A DNA stretch of 64,000 bases from Clostridium aquiflavi (GTDB lineage Bacteria; Bacillota; Clostridia; Clostridiales; Clostridiaceae). Made by a program: the position numbers and the translations under genes. The notes beneath the pieces are model-generated. The model ran no database searches, was not told where the DNA came from, and saw only the letters and a list, made by a program, of their open reading frames with translations. Position 1 is the stretch's first letter; each line of letters begins with the position of its first letter. Of the stretch, positions 8,519 through 17,659 are shown piece after piece. The stretch covers positions 47,677-111,676 of the forward strand of contig NZ_JAVJAN010000005.1 in assembly GCF_031344075.1 (NCBI RefSeq), read 5' to 3'.

Positions 8519-9172
8519 ATGAATAAAATAGTTAAGCTTGAAGATCTAAAGTCTATTTTTAAAGATGGAATGACAATTATGATTGGTGGTTTCTTAGATT
8601 GTGGAAGTCCTGAAACCATAATTGATATGTTGGTAAATTTAAATGTAAAAGATTTAACTATAATAGGAAACGATACCGGATATCCAGATAAAGGCATAGG
8701 TAAATTAGTTGTAAATGGTCAGGTAAAAAAGGTAATAGCTTCTCATATAGGGACAAATCCTGAGACTGGGAGAAGAATGAATAGTGGTGAAATGGAAGTG
8801 GAACTTTCTCCACAAGGAACATTAATTGAAAGAATACGTGCGGCAGGTTCTGGTTTAGGTGGAGTACTAACATCAACAGGAATAGGAACAATTGTAGAAA
8901 AGGGAAAACGTAAGATTTTAATTGATGATAAAGAATATTTATTAGAACTTCCATTAAAAGCAGATGTTTCACTAGTAAAGGGAAGTATAGTAGATGAATT
9001 CGGAAACACTTGTTATAAAGGAACTACAAAAAACTTTAATCCTTATATTGCAATGGCAGCTGATACTGTAATAATGGAAGCTGAAAATTTAGTTAAATTT
9101 GAAGAATTAAATAGGGAAGATATAATGACTCCAGGTGTATTAGTAAATTATATAATAAAGGAGGCAATTTAA
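8519..9172 (+). CDS. ctfA: Acetoacetyl-CoA:acetate/butyrate CoA-transferase, subunit A
   Basis: CtfA with CtfB moves CoA from acetoacetyl-CoA to acetate or butyrate, giving acetoacetate for Adc and reassimilating acids. The 217-residue subunit has the family signature DGMTIMIGGFLDCGSPE near residue 16 and the GTNPETGRRMN segment. An AAGAAGGAGATATT ribosome binding site precedes the ATG. The stop abuts the ctfB start exactly, so expression is coupled. Length matches C. acetobutylicum and C. beijerinckii CtfA. Confidence 0.96.
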   Translation: MNKIVKLEDLKSIFKDGMTIMIGGFLDCGSPETIIDMLVNLNVKDLTIIGNDTGYPDKGIGKLVVNGQVKKVIASHIGTNPETGRRMNSGEMEVELSPQGTLIERIRAAGSGLGGVLTSTGIGTIVEKGKRKILIDDKEYLLELPLKADVSLVKGSIVDEFGNTCYKGTTKNFNPYIAMAADTVIMEAENLVKFEELNREDIMTPGVLVNYIIKEAI

Positions 9173-9838
9173 ATGATTACAGATAGTAAATTGGCAAGAC
9201 AAATAATTGCAAAAAGAGTTGCAAAGGAATTAAAGGAAGGACAACTTGTAAATCTTGGAATAGGACTTCCAACATTGGTTGCAAATTATGTACCAAAGGA
9301 CAAAAATGTATTTTTTCAATCTGAAAATGGAATGATTGGAATGGGGGCAGTACCAACATTAGGACATGAAGATGCAAATATAATAAATGCAGGTGGACAA
9401 TGTGTAACAGCATTACCAGAAGCAGCATTTTTTGATAGTTCTATGTCCTTTGCATTAATTAGAGGTGGACATGTTGATGTTACTGTACTTGGAGCTTTAG
9501 AAGTGGATGAGGAAGGTAGTCTAGCTAATTGGATTATTCCAGGTAAAATGGTACCAGGTATGGGGGGCGCTATGGATTTAGTAACAGGTGCTAAAAAAGT
9601 AATTGTGGCCATGCAGCATACTGGAAAGGGAAAACCTAAAATTCTTAAAAAATGTAGATTACCATTAACTGCAAAATCACAAGTAAACTTAATTATTACA
9701 GAATTTTGTGTAATTGAAGTAACAGATAAGGGATTATTTTTAAGGGAGATTAGTGATTATACAACAATCGATGAAATTAAATCTTTAACAGAAGCAAATT
9801 TAATTATTCCAGATGATATAAAACGTATGGCTGTATAA
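9173..9838 (+). CDS. ctfB: Acetoacetyl-CoA:acetate/butyrate CoA-transferase, subunit B
   Basis: The 221-residue subunit carries the catalytic glutamate Glu51 in the SENG motif (FFQSENGMIGMG), which forms the covalent CoA-thioester intermediate. The N-terminal RIIAKRVA-like helix and LGIGLPTLVANYV are also diagnostic. Its ribosome binding site (AAAGGAGG at 9157-9164) lies inside the end of ctfA and the ATG directly follows the ctfA stop. The gene looks fully intact, so the heterotetramer should be functional even though the upstream ald is not. Confidence 0.97.
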   Translation: MITDSKLARQIIAKRVAKELKEGQLVNLGIGLPTLVANYVPKDKNVFFQSENGMIGMGAVPTLGHEDANIINAGGQCVTALPEAAFFDSSMSFALIRGGHVDVTVLGALEVDEEGSLANWIIPGKMVPGMGGAMDLVTGAKKVIVAMQHTGKGKPKILKKCRLPLTAKSQVNLIITEFCVIEVTDKGLFLREISDYTTIDEIKSLTEANLIIPDDIKRMAV

Positions 9839-10212
9839 AATTTATAGCATGATGGCTTTTTTATGAGAGTTTAGATAATTTTATATAAAAACAAATTATC
9901 CACTATTTAGTTTGGATTTATGTTTATATATTTAGACATAAATCCAATATGAATAGAACGTTTATTACAGAATACTTTTATTATAATAATGAGTTGATAA
10001 AACAATATAATAATGTGATATTTATAATATGTTATAATTATCCTAAATAAACAATTTACATAATATAGAGGCAAAATACATGATATTATAAGTGATAAAA
10101 ATGTTCTTTGTGAATTGAATAATTTGGTATTAAATACATGATATAATTAAATAAAGATTACAGATAACTTAGTGAATTATAGACAAGCTGTTAATGAAAG
10201 GAATTACTTTAA
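9839..10212 (+). other. Intergenic region with hairpin after ctfB
   Basis: This 374-bp stretch carries a 12-bp perfect hairpin (9912-9923 with 9936-9947, TTGGATTTATGT arms) that may end the ctfAB transcript, although no T-run follows. The remainder is A/T-rich with several TATAAT-like strings, one at 10141-10146, upstream of the DUF3267 gene. I see no gene in it. Confidence 0.5.
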
Positions 10213-10827
10213 ATGAAATACATAAAAAAACTTCCAGATACAGATAAGGCGTTAAGTGAAAAACTTATATTAAACAATTGGAAAAAAATAAAAGAACCAT
10301 CTAATTTTACATGGACTATTTTATTATCTACACCATTTATGTTGATAAATGGCGCAATTGAAATGTTTATTTTCTATAACTTATATACACCACTACAAGA
10401 TTTCTTAAAAAGCAATGAAGGATTCAATATTACATTGGAATTACATTTAGTAACATTATTATTTATCCCTGTTATCTTTATTTTTATGACAATACATGAA
10501 TTCTTACATGCTTGTTTTATTCCAAATGTTTTAAAATCAGATAAAACATATTGGGGAATAAATGGCATTTGCGGATTTGTTGCCACTTCTGAAAAAATAA
10601 AGAAAAGCAGATTTTTGCTTATTTCAATTATGCCACTTTTACTTTTATCTATTGTATTACCATTTGTTTTAAATGCACTTGGGTGGTTAAATGGGTATAC
10701 AATTTTTCTTTGCTTATTGAATGCAATGGGTTCATGTGTAGATTGCTTAAATATGTGTTTGATAACAGCACAAGTCCCAAATGGAGCTTATGTCTTAAAT
10801 AATGGATTTGAAACATATTTTAAGTAG
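10213..10827 (+). CDS. DUF3267 putative membrane zinc protease
   Basis: The 204-residue protein has four hydrophobic helices. The second transmembrane region runs into TIHEFLHACF (around residue 95), an H-E-x-x-H zinc-binding motif characteristic of DUF3267 putative zincins. The following SDKTYWGINGICGFVATSE and the later NAMGSCVDCLNM segment fit the family. The role is unknown; members are thought to be integral membrane metallopeptidases. GAAAGGAATT precedes the start. Confidence 0.85.
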   Translation: MKYIKKLPDTDKALSEKLILNNWKKIKEPSNFTWTILLSTPFMLINGAIEMFIFYNLYTPLQDFLKSNEGFNITLELHLVTLLFIPVIFIFMTIHEFLHACFIPNVLKSDKTYWGINGICGFVATSEKIKKSRFLLISIMPLLLLSIVLPFVLNALGWLNGYTIFLCLLNAMGSCVDCLNMCLITAQVPNGAYVLNNGFETYFK

Positions 10828-10857
10828 TTTGGAAAATAAAAAAACTTAGTTATTATT

Positions 10858-11019
10858 GTAGGATATTCGTTTGATAATATAATACAAAAAGATTCACAGG
10901 AATTTGAGTGTATGATTGCTAACTGCTTCATAATCCACCAAGTGGAAGTGAAAATTATGGAGATATGTATCACTGTGTTAGTAAATGCTTGAACGAAATT
11001 ATATTAAAATCAAATATGT
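10858..11019 (+). pseudogene. Short unidentified gene relic
   Basis: Two adjacent frames give protein-like sequence, VGYSFDNIIQKDSQEFECM... and then, after a frame change near 10930, HNPPSGSENYGDMYHCVSK ending at TGA 11017-11019. There is no start codon with a ribosome binding site. The family is unidentified. Confidence 0.3.
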
Positions 11020-11086
11020 GATTCACCTATTTGTTCTACAGAGAATAAGCTGATAATGAAGAAATTTTATTAAAAGAGGTATTTGA

Positions 11087-11902
11087 ATGGGATATTATGT
11101 TAGAGTAGAATCAGATGTAAAAGTTTATGTAGAGGATCTTAATCCAGAGGGCAAAAAGACAATCATATTTCTACATGGGTGGCCTGGAAGTCATAAACTG
11201 TTTGAGTATCAGTTTAATCAGCTACCTAAAATGGGATATCGATGTATTGGCATAGATCAGAGAGGATTTGGACAATCAGACAAGCCTTTTACAGGATATT
11301 GCTACGATAGGTTATCAGATGATGTTCGAGCTGTAGTTGAAGTACTTAATTTAAAAAATTTTATATTAGCAGGACATTCTACTGGGGGAGCCATTGCTAT
11401 TAGATACATGGCCAGACATAATGAATATGGAGTGTCTAAACTTGCACTTTTTGCAGCAGCAGCTCCTAGTCTTATAAAACGTTCATATTTTCCATATGGT
11501 TTAGAAAAAGAAGCTGTAAATGAAATTATTCAAGGAACGTATAATGATCGTCCTAAAATGTTGCAAGGATTTGGAGACATGTTTTTCTTCCAGCATATAA
11601 CTAAGCCTTTTTCAGAATGGTTCTTCCAATTAGGACTACAAGCAGCAGGCTGGGCTACTGCTGCAACTGCAAATTCTTGGTTAGATGAAGAAAGCTTATT
11701 TTTTGATCTAGAGAAAATAAGTGTTCCAACTTTAATTCTTCATGGTATTCATGACAAAGTTTGTCTATTCCCATTAGCTGAATCACAAAGACAACGTATT
11801 AAAAATTCCAAGCTTATAGCATTTGAACACAGTGGCCATGGATTGTTCTATGATCAACGTGATAAATTTAATGAAGAATTGGCACAATTTATTGAAGAAT
11901 AA
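11087..11902 (+). CDS. Alpha/beta hydrolase
   Basis: This 271-residue enzyme has a complete alpha/beta-hydrolase core. The HGWPGS oxyanion loop is at 30-35, the DQRGFGQSDKP strand-loop at 57-67, the nucleophile elbow AGHSTGG has Ser98, the acid is Asp223 (HGIHDKVC) and the base is His251 (HSGHGLF). The pattern is closest to the chloroperoxidase/epoxide hydrolase-like branch with a helical cap at about 130-200. No signal peptide is present. The substrate is unknown. An AAGAGGT site precedes the ATG and a terminator follows. Confidence 0.9.
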   Translation: MGYYVRVESDVKVYVEDLNPEGKKTIIFLHGWPGSHKLFEYQFNQLPKMGYRCIGIDQRGFGQSDKPFTGYCYDRLSDDVRAVVEVLNLKNFILAGHSTGGAIAIRYMARHNEYGVSKLALFAAAAPSLIKRSYFPYGLEKEAVNEIIQGTYNDRPKMLQGFGDMFFFQHITKPFSEWFFQLGLQAAGWATAATANSWLDEESLFFDLEKISVPTLILHGIHDKVCLFPLAESQRQRIKNSKLIAFEHSGHGLFYDQRDKFNEELAQFIEE

Positions 11903-12018
11903 AGTTTTTTGTAGCTCTTGATTTGCCTAGAATAGTAGAAATTGAATATGAATAGATTAAAGCAATACGAAAAAAGTAGCTAAAATATATAATAAATAAT
12001 TTAATATATAAAAGGAAG

Positions 12019-12062
12019 ATAAAATGTAGCAACACACACTTAGTTGATACATTTTATTTTTT
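12019..12062 (+). terminator. Terminator after alpha/beta hydrolase gene
   Basis: ATAAAATGTA (12019-12028) pairs with TACATTTTAT (12048-12057) with additional inner pairing (GCAAC/GTTG), followed by T-rich sequence. Confidence 0.75.
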
Positions 12063-12158
12063 ATATTGGATTAATACATAACACATGGAAACAATAAATG
12101 AGTGGACTATATAGGTAATCCACTCTATAGCATAATATTAAAAAAGAACAATTTAGTT

Positions 12159-12473
12159 TTAAGAAATAAAGACATTACCTTTACCCACTAGTACAATTCT
12201 ATAGTCAGGTTTTAAAGGAATTAAATTATATTTATCAGATTTGGGTAATAAATGAATTGATTGTAATAAATTCTGATTTTCATCAAAAACTTCGATATAA
12301 ACACTACTTTTATCAGATATGTTTTGAACAACATACTTATTTTCAGACGAAAAATTAAAATCAGCTGCTTTATAAACTCCTTCATCAAAGATATTTACGG
12401 CATAGGCTGATTGAGCAAAAATACAAAATGATAAAGATAAACAAATTAAAAGCATAGAAATAAATTTTTTCAT
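12159..12473 (-). CDS. Small secreted protein, unknown
   Basis: The ATG at 12473 follows AAAGGTGG; a GTG 12 nt upstream overlaps that site. The 104-residue product begins with a classical signal peptide: MKKF, a hydrophobic core (SMLLICLSLSFCIFA) and a probable cleavage after AYA near residue 25. The mature part is about 80 residues, beta-rich with no cysteines, and ends with VGKGNVFIS. It is probably exported and small. The family is not recognised. Confidence 0.7.
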   Translation of the reverse strand: MKKFISMLLICLSLSFCIFAQSAYAVNIFDEGVYKAADFNFSSENKYVVQNISDKSSVYIEVFDENQNLLQSIHLLPKSDKYNLIPLKPDYRIVLVGKGNVFIS

Positions 12474-12560
12474 TAGTAAAACCACCTTTCAATGTTATTT
12501 TGGCTATATAAATATTTAAATATACAAAAGAGAAAATTTATATAATGATAGATGGAAATA

Positions 12561-12671
12561 TCATCGCATTTATGGAGTGATAAATATAAATGTGTTGTAC
12601 ATGCAGTACCATTTACAATAAATGCAAAAGACGATTTCATAATTAATGAAGAATTAAAACAATACAGATAG
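12561..12671 (+). pseudogene. Short C-terminal gene relic
   Basis: An open frame without a start gives SHLWSDKYKCVVHAVPFTI... and ends KQYR at TAG 12669-12671. It reads as genuine protein with alternating polarity. The family is not identified, and it overlaps the divergent leader of the secreted protein gene. Confidence 0.3.
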
Positions 12672-12770
12672 TAGAGTAGCATTAATATTTAGAAGTATTA
12701 GTGCTTCTTTTTATATTTATGCTATACTTATGCTATAAAAGTAATACATGTTGGGAGGTGCGTTAATTTT

Positions 12771-13250
12771 ATGAAATACCCAATAGATGTTAAGAATTTT
12801 CAAGATACTATCTATAATATTGCGGGAATTGATTCAATTGAAAGTGGAGTTTGTGACTTAGAAGGTGTAGATTCTGATTTAGTATTAACAGCAGATTATG
12901 CACATTTGCCAATTGCAGCTCTTTTAAGAACAAATGGTGGATTTGAAAATGAACTACTTGTACAATTTAGATTCACAATTGATAAGTCAAAAGATGGTTT
13001 AGAGGCATTAGAATTTATTGCTTGGTTTGTTAGAGATTATGCAAGAGATAAAACTAAAATACAACTAACACCATTTGCTTTGCCACCACAAACACCAAAT
13101 GGAAGACAACTTGGAAATACATTAAGATTTCATATAGATTTATTTGTAGAGAATGTTTATGATTCTTTAGATCCAGTTTTAAAGGAAGTAAAGCAACTGA
13201 ATAAAACATTAAGTATGGCAATAAAATTATATAATATTAAAGTTAAATAA
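12771..13250 (+). CDS. Conserved-looking hypothetical protein, 159 residues
   Basis: The start at 12771 follows GGGAGGTG. The protein is soluble, with no signal or membrane segment. It has an acidic N-terminal half and a Pro-rich turn (FALPPQTPNGRQ, about 104-115) before a C-terminal helix ending in Lys. It is 23 nt upstream of a FliB-like gene and probably shares its transcript. No named family is recognised. Confidence 0.65.
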   Translation: MKYPIDVKNFQDTIYNIAGIDSIESGVCDLEGVDSDLVLTADYAHLPIAALLRTNGGFENELLVQFRFTIDKSKDGLEALEFIAWFVRDYARDKTKIQLTPFALPPQTPNGRQLGNTLRFHIDLFVENVYDSLDPVLKEVKQLNKTLSMAIKLYNIKVK

Positions 13251-13273
13251 TAAATTAGATAAGGAAGAAAGTA

Positions 13274-14494
13274 ATGGAAAGAAAGATAAAGATGAGATAT
13301 CCAATGTATCTTAAAGAGTTTAAGTGCATAGGTGGAAGCTGCGAAGATAGCTGTTGTATTGGCTGGGATGTAGATATAGATAAAACTACATTTAAACAAT
13401 ATTATAAAGTTCAAGATCAAGAAATGAGAAAAATGTTTCAAAAGAATGTTCATAATAATACTGGTTATTGTTGTGATGATATAGATTATGGAAAAGTAAA
13501 ATTAAAAAAAGGAAAAAGATGTCCATTTTTAGATGATGAAAATTACTGTGTAATTCATTCTAAGTTGGGTGAAGAATATCTTTCAAATGTATGTACATCG
13601 TTCCCTAGAATTACAAATAGAATAGATGGATATTATGAAATGTCCCTTGATGTGGCATGTCCTGAAGCTGCAAGAATTCTTTTGTTAAAAAAAGAGGGAA
13701 TCGAATTTAAAGAGAGTCAAGAAACTTTAGGAAAACACATTTTATCAAGCGATATTGATACAAAATCTAAAGAATTTAAGGATTCACCTGTAAAATATTT
13801 TAAGGAAATTAGAGATTTAAGTATTAAGATAATAAAAAATAGAAAGTTTGATTTAAGTGAAAGACTATATATTTTAGGAGAATTTTTAGAAAAGTTAGAA
13901 GAAGAACTTGATTATAATTTTAGTAATGTACATAAATTTATAAAAGGATATAATATAAATTCAATTGATGATTCATATGAAAAAAATGATATGAACTATA
14001 TTATTCAAATTTCATTTTTTAAGAAGATGGTAGATGATTTAAATGTATTTAAAGAAATTGATAGTAAGACTTTTAAGGAGTATACTAAAGAACTTATAGC
14101 TGGATTTAAATTTGATGAAATAAAAGATGCAACGAATAATCCAGAGTTTTATATAAATGCATTCAAGATTTATGTTGAAAAATTCGTAAATATTAATAGT
14201 TATATTTTTGAAAATTACTTAGTTAATTTTATATATAAAAATTTATTCCCATTTTCAGAAACAGAAAGTGTATTTGATGGATATATAATGCTGTTAATAA
14301 GATATTCATTTTTAAGATTCTATTTAGTAGGTAGATATCTAAATAATAAAATTGATTCACCAGATGATGTAGTTAAATTTATTCAAGTATTCACTAAAAC
14401 AACAGAACATCATAAGACATATTTAGATGATACACTAAATCATATAAAACGAAAAGAATTTGATAATTTAGAATTTGCAAAAACATTATTATAA
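13274..14494 (+). CDS. fliB: FliB-type flagellin lysine-N-methylase family protein
   Basis: The 406-residue protein has the cysteine-rich N-terminal signature of the family: FKCIGGSCEDSCCIGWDVDID at residues about 16-36, then GKRCPFLDDENYCVIHSKLGEEYLSNVC and SLDVACPEAA, a set of Cys that likely bind an Fe-S cluster. In Salmonella FliB methylates surface lysines of flagellin. No flagellar genes are seen nearby, so the substrate here is uncertain. The C-terminal half is helical. The start follows AAGGAAGAAAG. Confidence 0.8.
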   Translation: MERKIKMRYPMYLKEFKCIGGSCEDSCCIGWDVDIDKTTFKQYYKVQDQEMRKMFQKNVHNNTGYCCDDIDYGKVKLKKGKRCPFLDDENYCVIHSKLGEEYLSNVCTSFPRITNRIDGYYEMSLDVACPEAARILLLKKEGIEFKESQETLGKHILSSDIDTKSKEFKDSPVKYFKEIRDLSIKIIKNRKFDLSERLYILGEFLEKLEEELDYNFSNVHKFIKGYNINSIDDSYEKNDMNYIIQISFFKKMVDDLNVFKEIDSKTFKEYTKELIAGFKFDEIKDATNNPEFYINAFKIYVEKFVNINSYIFENYLVNFIYKNLFPFSETESVFDGYIMLLIRYSFLRFYLVGRYLNNKIDSPDDVVKFIQVFTKTTEHHKTYLDDTLNHIKRKEFDNLEFAKTLL

Positions 14495-14503
14495 ATTTTT
14501 TGC

Positions 14504-14544
14504 AATAAATAAAGCTACTGTAATTTTGCAGCAGCTTTATTTAT
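14504..14544. terminator. Bidirectional hairpin between converging genes
   Basis: ATAAATAAAGCT-CTG and CAGCAGCTTTATTTAT form a stem between the FliB-like gene and the minus-strand gene whose stop (14537-14539) lies in the right arm. A/T tracts flank it on both sides. Confidence 0.65.
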
Positions 14545-15208
14545 AAAAATTATAATTATAATCGGCAATTAAGCCTTTATCTTTGTTGAATCCTACAACA
14601 TACAGATCTGAACAATTAGGATTAGTACATTTAAAGCTTGGAGAGTTTTTATTTAGTAGTACAAAATTACCATCAGGCTCTGGAATGAATACACTTTGAA
14701 CTTGAGATAAGTAAAGTTTTATAGATAAAATAATTTTATTTATAGAATTGTTATTTTGGGATGAATAAGAACTATCAGATATTTTAACATGTTCTATAGT
14801 ATATTTTATAGGATTAATATTATGTTTATTAAAAATATTTGTTTTATTAGTAGATAAATTAGGTTTATGCAAAAATTTTATATTTAAGACTTTGTTTATA
14901 GATATTTTTATAGTAGTACATTTATTTGATGATTCAGCGTCACACATATCTGAGCATTTAATTTTTTTGATAAAAATACCATTAATTATTAACTGTTTAT
15001 TCTTATTTAATGAAATCTTATCTATAATAACTCTATTACTATTACGACTATTATCATTTAAGTTAATATAATTATTAGGCTCAAGTTTAAAATATAATGG
15101 GAAAGAAAATTCAAAATAAGTTAAGACTATTGGAATTTTAGCAATTAACGAACCTGGTTTCCCCATAGGTACGTAGTAATCATAATTGATATAATCACAA
15201 TTTTTCAT
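14537..15208 (-). CDS. Hypothetical protein, possibly spore-surface related
   Basis: This 223-residue protein has no signal peptide. It contains a segment (VIIDKISLNKNKQLIINGIFIKKIKC, residues about 60-85) resembling the repeated beta-strand unit of SPOCS/DUF3794 spore-coat proteins, and two C-x-C-like pairs (CSDMCDAE and CTNPNCSD). It is Asn/Ser/Lys-rich. It lies downstream of a DUF4489 gene on the same strand, separated by a 95-bp inverted-repeat element. AAGAGGT precedes the start. The spore link is inference. Confidence 0.5.
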   Translation of the reverse strand: MKNCDYINYDYYVPMGKPGSLIAKIPIVLTYFEFSFPLYFKLEPNNYINLNDNSRNSNRVIIDKISLNKNKQLIINGIFIKKIKCSDMCDAESSNKCTTIKISINKVLNIKFLHKPNLSTNKTNIFNKHNINPIKYTIEHVKISDSSYSSQNNNSINKIILSIKLYLSQVQSVFIPEPDGNFVLLNKNSPSFKCTNPNCSDLYVVGFNKDKGLIADYNYNFYK

Positions 15209-15250
15209 TTAATACCTCTTTTAAAAATTGATATAAAACATATATGATAG

Positions 15251-15345
15251 GGTTTGTCTCAAAATACTTTTTACACAATACATAGTAAGGATAGAGAACT
15301 ATCTAATAATATTCATTGTGATTTATTTTAATTTTGAGACAAACC
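15251..15345. repeat. 95-bp element with 15-bp perfect terminal inverted repeats
   Basis: GGTTTGTCTCAAAAT at 15251-15265 is the exact reverse complement of 15331-15345. The interior is partly self-complementary (CACAAT...ATTGTG), so the whole can fold as one long hairpin. It sits between two minus-strand genes. The structure fits a MITE-like or terminator-like element; I did not find a second copy in the window. Confidence 0.65.
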
Positions 15346-15378
15346 ACATATACTATTTGAACTAGATTTAAATTAAAT

Positions 15379-15924
15379 TTAGCATAAATTTTCTACTGCA
15401 AGTGCTGTTAAAGTAGCGTTATTAATTGAACCACCAAGATTTAAAATGAAATCAATTGGAACATATTCTACAGTATAAGTTACGCAGTCGTTACATAGTG
15501 AATTATCACAAACTTGGAATGAGAAAGTTTGAATTCCAACAAATTCTATAACATCTGAGAAACTATGAGTTCCACAAATATATTCACAATATCCATTCTT
15601 AGTAGTTTTTTTAATTAAAAAGTTTAATCTTAAAGAAACGTCAAGAACAGATTGTATTTCACAAGTAAAAGTTAAAACTGTTGTTGGATTTTTTAAATTA
15701 GTAGTATCGATGCTAACATTAGCAAGAGGAAGTGGTTTAACAGTACCTAAAGTATTAGCACTCACTACTGGAATTGGAGCTGAACCGCTACAACCACATT
15801 TTAAAATAGCTCTTCCAGGTTCTTGTCCTTCATGATGAACACATTCACATTGACATATACATGGTTTTTGTTTTTTAGGATAACAATTATAATCTGACAT
15901 TAAATTTTCTTCCATAATTTTCAT
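15379..15924 (-). CDS. DUF4489 protein, probable spore-surface component
   Basis: The protein (181 residues from the ATG at 15924, which follows AAGGAGA) starts with a Cys-rich segment (CICQCECVHH) and then has EPGRAILKCGCSGSAPIPVV, the signature of DUF4489. It ends in beta-rich sequence with further Cys pairs (CDNSLCNDC). DUF4489 proteins are found in spore-forming clostridia. The short intergenic hairpin and same-strand gene at 14537-15208 suggest a shared functional context. Confidence 0.75.
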   Translation of the reverse strand: MKIMEENLMSDYNCYPKKQKPCICQCECVHHEGQEPGRAILKCGCSGSAPIPVVSANTLGTVKPLPLANVSIDTTNLKNPTTVLTFTCEIQSVLDVSLRLNFLIKKTTKNGYCEYICGTHSFSDVIEFVGIQTFSFQVCDNSLCNDCVTYTVEYVPIDFILNLGGSINNATLTALAVENLC

Positions 15925-16174
15925 TAGTATCTCCTTTTTTATTCATATTATTTTGTTTATAGTTTATAATATGAAAATAGATATAAAAGTTCTACAAAAA
16001 ATAATTTTAATATAAAATTTCTATTCTTTTGTTGTTATATTACAACTATTTTTAGTTTGTTCACTTATACCTATAAAATATAGAATTAACATTAACTAAG
16101 TAAGTGGACTTAGATTTCATTTAAATAAAGATTATAATGTTATTTTATTTACAGTATTCTAAAACAATTAATTA

Positions 16175-16639
16175 TTATAAGATTTCCAAAATTTCTACTC
16201 TGTAATTTTCTCCAGGAGCATTTACTTCAACTATATCTCCTTGCTTTTTACCTGTTAATGCTTTTCCTAAATCAGATTCTATGCTTATACGCATAGCTTC
16301 AGGGTCTAAATCCATAGTAGTTACTAATGTTACAATAGCGTCATCTTCATCCTCTATAAATTTTATTTTAGCTTTACTATTAATTCCAAGTACTGATTTA
16401 TCTACAGTTTCACTATCTATTATAGTTGCAGTTGAAATCATAGTCATTAAATACTGTATTCTATTATCATTTTCTCTATAATTAGCACAAGCTTCTTTAT
16501 ATTCCGCATTTTCTGATCTATCTCCATGTGCAGCAGCTACTAATTTTTCCTTCGCTATTTCAGCTCTTTTTACTGTTAGCCTATAGTCTAATTCTTCCCT
16601 TAATTTTTTCATATTTTCTTCTGTTAATTGATTATTCAT
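16175..16639 (-). CDS. greA: GreA/GreB transcript-cleavage factor
   Basis: GreA rescues backtracked RNA polymerase by stimulating transcript cleavage. The 154-residue protein has the N-terminal coiled-coil hairpin, with the tip acidic motif AAHGDRSENAEYKEA at residues 36-50 (canonical GD.SENAEY), and a C-terminal FKBP-like domain (SDLGKALTGKKQGDIVEVNAPGE). Length is near the usual 158. The tip Arg in place of the common Leu is a small variation. GGGAGG precedes the ATG. Confidence 0.93.
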   Translation of the reverse strand: MNNQLTEENMKKLREELDYRLTVKRAEIAKEKLVAAAHGDRSENAEYKEACANYRENDNRIQYLMTMISTATIIDSETVDKSVLGINSKAKIKFIEDEDDAIVTLVTTMDLDPEAMRISIESDLGKALTGKKQGDIVEVNAPGENYRVEILEIL

Positions 16640-16804
16640 AAAAATAAACCTCCCAAGAAATATATTATGTATATTATTATATAATATATATATAAAAATA
16701 AAAGGTAATTTATTTAGTATACATTAGTTTCATGGTATTTTAGGATGGTTGTTAAAAGAAACTCTTATGAAATTATGTGAAGTTTATGTGATTTAAGGTT
16801 TAAT

Positions 16805-17386
16805 TTATATAAAAACATAATCTAAAATATTATTAATAAAATGTTCTAAGGTTTCTTTATATGCATCTTTATGTAATTGCTCTTTATTAACTTGGATTAT
16901 GGCAATAGATTTAATATAATTTGAAAAAACTTTCCAATTACAATTTTCTGAAATATTATTAATGTGTTTTAAAATCCATAATGAAGTATTCTCATCATTT
17001 TTTTCATTTATAAGGTATTCTTGTGGCCAGCGAGCTTTTAACATAGCAATTTCAGCATCATTAAGATATACAAAAAGGTTATAATCACCGAATACTAATA
17101 TTTCTAAATATTTTTTTAATTGTGCTCTGTTTAATTGTTTAGATTCATCTAATAAATTTTGAAATTCCTCTTTTGCTTTATCTCTCTTAAAAATTATTAT
17201 TTCATATACAAAATCTTCTTTATTTTTAAAAAAATTATAAAAAGTTCCTTTTGCGACTCCTGATTTCTTTGTTATATCTTCAACAGTTGTTCTTTTTAAA
17301 CCATAAAGTTTAATTAATTGAAAGCCATTCTCTAACATTTGCTTCCTTAAATGTTTTTTTGTTTCTTCATCAAAAATTAATGGCAT
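16805..17386 (-). CDS. TetR/AcrR-family transcriptional regulator
   Basis: The 193-residue protein has a TetR N-terminal DNA-binding domain (RTTVEDITKKSGVAKGTFYNFFKNKEDF, residues 28-55) and a helical C-terminal ligand domain. It is divergent from a two-gene ABC exporter, a classic arrangement in which the repressor controls the exporter. Short repeats GTCATT(T)AA in the shared intergenic region are possible operators. The ligand is unknown. Confidence 0.9.
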   Translation of the reverse strand: MPLIFDEETKKHLRKQMLENGFQLIKLYGLKRTTVEDITKKSGVAKGTFYNFFKNKEDFVYEIIIFKRDKAKEEFQNLLDESKQLNRAQLKKYLEILVFGDYNLFVYLNDAEIAMLKARWPQEYLINEKNDENTSLWILKHINNISENCNWKVFSNYIKSIAIIQVNKEQLHKDAYKETLEHFINNILDYVFI

Positions 17387-17430
17387 AACTTTTTCACTCC
17401 TTAGAATATATGAATATATAATTAAAATTA

Positions 17431-17646
17431 GTCATTTAATACGTTATCATAGTATGTTTTACATGTCAATTAAGGCACATGAAATAAAATAATAGATCAA
17501 AGAGACGAGCATACTGGTTTATTATTTTTTTGAATGTGTCTAAATATAAAATTAAGAATTATTCTCAATATTTTTATTGATAAAAATATTATTTAGAGGT
17601 ATAGTTAAATTGTTAAATGACCAAAAATATAAATATAGTCATTAAA
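17431..17646. promoter_or_regulatory. Candidate operator repeats between tetR and the ABC exporter
   Basis: GTCATTTAA at 17431-17439, its exact reverse complement TTAAATGAC at 17613-17621, and GTCATTAAA near 17638-17646 all lie in the 273-bp divergent spacer. They could be half-sites for the TetR protein. This is inference from repetition only. Confidence 0.35.
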
Positions 17647-17659
17647 AAGGAGGACAAAC

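Noticed and set aside
8658..9612. Minus-strand frames of 70-104 codons inside ctfA and ctfB
   Set aside because: Shadows of well-supported coding sequence on the plus strand.
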